In this document: positions 31,418-33,783 of the stretch, in pieces
Numbering within the stretch: the first letter of the stretch is position 1
How the letters are laid out: every line of letters starts with the position of its first letter
Program-made: the position numbers and the translations under genes
Notes under the pieces: generated by a model
Told to the model about the DNA's origin: nothing
The model's input: only the letters and a program-made list of their open reading frames with translations
The model's database searches: none
Origin: a virus
IMG/VR virus record: IMGVR_UViG_3300042402_002313
Coordinates: 1-33,783 of that record
Direction: 5' to 3' (one strand)
Length of the DNA stretch: 33,783 nucleotides

Positions 31418-33783
31418 TGGCAACAAATAAATTTACTTGTCCACCTCAGAGTAGTGCGGCCAATCAATTCTCAAATAATTTGGTTGGAGTTCAGTTAGTG
31501 ACTGGCGGTGGTTTAACGCAAGCAAATTTTAACTTTACTACAAATATTACTGAAAAACAGAACCGAACTTTTACTATCGGTACATTTTCAGACCCAATAA
31601 ATCTTGAGTCAATAAATATTGAGAACAATATTGAGGCTGCAGATATATTAGCAAACAACTATAGGGTTTATCCTAATTATGATCTTTCACAAGTAACTAA
31701 CTTCACACAATACGGATCATTAACAAAAAGATTTTCAGTATCTATTACAAAAATAATAAATTATTTTCCAGCGGCTTTAGAGGTATCACCTCAAACTGCT
31801 GGTTTTATAACACAAGAAACCGCGATCAATATTTCTTATGATCCTGTGGAAGACGATACAACTTTTGAAATCACACTGTCCTCAATAAGAAACCCGTTTG
31901 ATATTGACTACTCAATAAACGCCGATACAAATTCATTATTTAATGAAAACGAAGTTTCTCCATTGAGAAACATGAAACAACAATTCAAAAAATACGCATT
32001 AGTTATTGGTGGTAATGAATACCCTGTAAACTATATTTACCCAACTGATAGTTCATCAACAACATTCAAACTTATTGTTGATGGTAATCCATTTGGTGGT
32101 AACCAAATATCTTATGATTATTTAGTCATAAGACCAAACAACTATGAGGTTAATAGAGTTTTTAATTTGAATTTTGATGCGGTTGAAAACTTTTTGTTGA
32201 ATAGACAAATAACACCGGCTTACACCGCAACTTTAAAAGTGCCAAAAGAACAGGACAATGGTACATACAAAATTACAACAGAATTAGTTACATTCCCAAG
32301 AGCGGGTTTATGGAATTTAGATATTATTAGTGCGAGTTTCGATAATTATTTAACTCAATTAAATGATTTTGCAACAAGTTTAGATGAGTATACTACAAAT
32401 ATAGTGTCTAGATTTTTAACCACAGGTGCTTTGAAAGAATTTGACACTCCTGACCAAAGATTCGAAAAATTATTACAAATTTACGGAAGAAGTTTTGACG
32501 AAACAAAAACATTCATATCTGCATTAGGTAATATGAATAGTGTTCATTATACAGTAAAAAATGACATACCTTCTCAACTCTTAAAAAATTTAGCTCAAAC
32601 TTTAGGGTGGGTCACTAATTTCTCACCAATATCAAATGAAGAACTTTTACAGGCAGTATTCACAACTCAACCAAATAGATTTCCTGGTTTACAAATAGGA
32701 CCAACACCTGAAGAATTAAATTACCAATTTTATCGTAATTTGATTTTGAATTCTGCGTACCTATTCAAATCCAAAGGAACTAGAAAATCTATTGAGTGTC
32801 TTTTAAGAATGGTTGGAGCACCTGAAGCTTTAATAGATTTTAATGAACACATTTATGTTGCCGATCAAAGAATCAACATGAGTGAGTTTACTAAACAATA
32901 TTATCAAATTACTGGAGGTACGTATATAGAACAATTACCTGTTTTACAAGGTGATAACACATTCTCAATTCAGGGAATTCAATACACTGGTTTTACAACA
33001 ACATCAACTAATATCAATGTATTAACTACAAGGACTGACTACCCTGTTGATGATTTAGGTTGTCCAAAAATGCCAACACCAACAGAAGAGTACTTCTTCC
33101 AAATTGGAGGAGGTTGGTATGAATCAACACCTGATCACAGAATGCCTGAATTCGCAGTACCAACGAATATTGTGTTTACAGGTAATAACCCAAATTTCCA
33201 AACTCAACTTTTACCTTTTAATTATGGTGAAGAATATCTTAGTAGATATAGAAACTTTCCATACATGAATTTAGGGTTCAAATTAAGAAGAATACAAGAT
33301 AACAAAAAAAGTTGGGTAGATACTGATCCAACATTAAGAGTTAGTTCGGATGGTGGTTTTACTGCTTATTATGAGGTAGGTGAGGAATGTTTAACATTGA
33401 ATGTTAAAAATGTTGACATAATGATGAATCCTGCCCAAGGTTTGGTTTACGATGTTTGGTCAATGTCTCGACAATATAATTTCCCTATCCCTGAACAAGG
33501 TTTATTTTATACACCACCATCTCCTTGCGACATACCTAATCCATATCCAAAATTAGGTGGAGTTGATTGGACAACCATAGTCCCAAAACCAAAACAAAAA
33601 ACTTTCTTTGAGTTTGCGCAAACTTTTTGGAGAAACATGGTTAATACAAGAAATCGTCAATTTATTACCGATGGTAAGACAGGAGGTTACCCAACATTAC
33701 AATCAATATATTGGAGATATTTGGAATCTCAAAATTTAGCCGGAATACAAAATGATAATTTTACATATCAAACTATGATAGAT
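31417..33783 (+). CDS. Large baseplate-region protein with P2 gpI-like motif, 3' end cut by window edge
   Basis: An ATG at 31417 (TAATG overlap with the previous stop) opens a frame that runs without a stop to the last base, giving 789 codons so far. It begins MATNKFTCPPQSSAANQFSN. The N-terminal ~250 residues are beta-rich. A helical section follows (residues ~300-470) with DIPSQLLKNLAQTLGW (383-398) and YLFKSKGTRKSIECLLRMVG (about 448-467). The second matches the 'K-G-T-x-x-[AS]-[IL]-x-x-x-L-x-x-x-G' helix of P2 gpI-type tail proteins, which share a role with the gp7-type wedge of other contractile systems. The rest is Pro/Tyr-rich. A wedge or fibre-attachment protein is the likely role. 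The gpI link rests on one motif, so it is tentative. Confidence 0.7.
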   Translation, partial: MATNKFTCPPQSSAANQFSNNLVGVQLVTGGGLTQANFNFTTNITEKQNRTFTIGTFSDPINLESINIENNIEAADILANNYRVYPNYDLSQVTNFTQYGSLTKRFSVSITKIINYFPAALEVSPQTAGFITQETAINISYDPVEDDTTFEITLSSIRNPFDIDYSINADTNSLFNENEVSPLRNMKQQFKKYALVIGGNEYPVNYIYPTDSSSTTFKLIVDGNPFGGNQISYDYLVIRPNNYEVNRVFNLNFDAVENFLLNRQITPAYTATLKVPKEQDNGTYKITTELVTFPRAGLWNLDIISASFDNYLTQLNDFATSLDEYTTNIVSRFLTTGALKEFDTPDQRFEKLLQIYGRSFDETKTFISALGNMNSVHYTVKNDIPSQLLKNLAQTLGWVTNFSPISNEELLQAVFTTQPNRFPGLQIGPTPEELNYQFYRNLILNSAYLFKSKGTRKSIECLLRMVGAPEALIDFNEHIYVADQRINMSEFTKQYYQITGGTYIEQLPVLQGDNTFSIQGIQYTGFTTTSTNINVLTTRTDYPVDDLGCPKMPTPTEEYFFQIGGGWYESTPDHRMPEFAVPTNIVFTGNNPNFQTQLLPFNYGEEYLSRYRNFPYMNLGFKLRRIQDNKKSWVDTDPTLRVSSDGGFTAYYEVGEECLTLNVKNVDIMMNPAQGLVYDVWSMSRQYNFPIPEQGLFYTPPSPCDIPNPYPKLGGVDWTTIVPKPKQKTFFEFAQTFWRNMVNTRNRQFITDGKTGGYPTLQSIYWRYLESQNLAGIQNDNFTYQTMID

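Noticed and set aside
1-33783. Alternative genetic code (stop-codon reassignment)
   Set aside because: TAA, TGA and TAG each end convincing genes (TAG ends uvsX, TGA ends the giant hub-like gene), and long frames need no read-through.
1-33783. Defence, integrase, reverse transcriptase/DGR or toxin system
   Set aside because: No catalytic motifs of these families were seen in any frame; every sizeable + strand gene fits a tail, replication or nucleotide role or is unrecognised.

Overview
The window is a strongly AT-rich, densely packed segment of a contractile-tailed (T4-like, myovirus-type) phage genome. All genes lie on the + strand, many overlap by a few bases, and no gap exceeds about 110 bases. 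T4-type proteins recognised from their motifs are baseplate gp53, gp25 and gp6, ssDNA-binding gp32, UvsX recombinase, the RNase H/FEN-type 5' nuclease, gp41/DnaB-type helicase and class I ribonucleotide reductase NrdB/NrdA. Almost no start codon has a Shine-Dalgarno sequence and leaders are A/T-rich. The one clear promoter also fits the Flavobacterium TTG...TAnnTTTG pattern. Together these suggest a host in the Bacteroidota; the host is inferred, not shown.

Layout. (1) 1-9557: tail/baseplate block A, with a gene cut by the left edge, a gp53-like LysM-type wedge protein, and a 2357-residue protein with a hub-like C-terminal part. (2) 9578-10526: a 74-residue small protein and a 240-residue Pro/Ala-repeat, acidic, coiled-coil protein, ended by a strong terminator. 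(3) 10576-11553: gp32 as a self-contained transcription unit with its own promoter and terminator. (4) 11584-18963: uvsX, 5' nuclease, an unrecognised 149-residue gene, replicative helicase, nrdB and nrdA, ended by a third terminator. (5) 18999-33783: baseplate block B, with gp25, gp6, a 1779-residue protein, four further unrecognised probable structural proteins (one with a PKD domain), and a gene cut by the right edge that carries a P2 gpI-like KGT motif.

How the parts work together: block 4 makes dNTPs (NrdA/NrdB), unwinds DNA (helicase), removes RNA primers (5' nuclease) and drives strand exchange (UvsX), with gp32 coating the single strands. Blocks A and B build the baseplate and tail tip. 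The replication and nucleotide block splits the baseplate genes into two groups.

No tRNA, CRISPR array, insertion sequence, integrase or defence system was found. The observations most worth following are the two giant baseplate-region proteins (one with a mid-protein hydrophobic helix followed by a Cys cluster), a recurrent CTATTTAT motif upstream of genes, the isolated gp32 unit, and the unassigned 149-residue gene inside the replication cluster.
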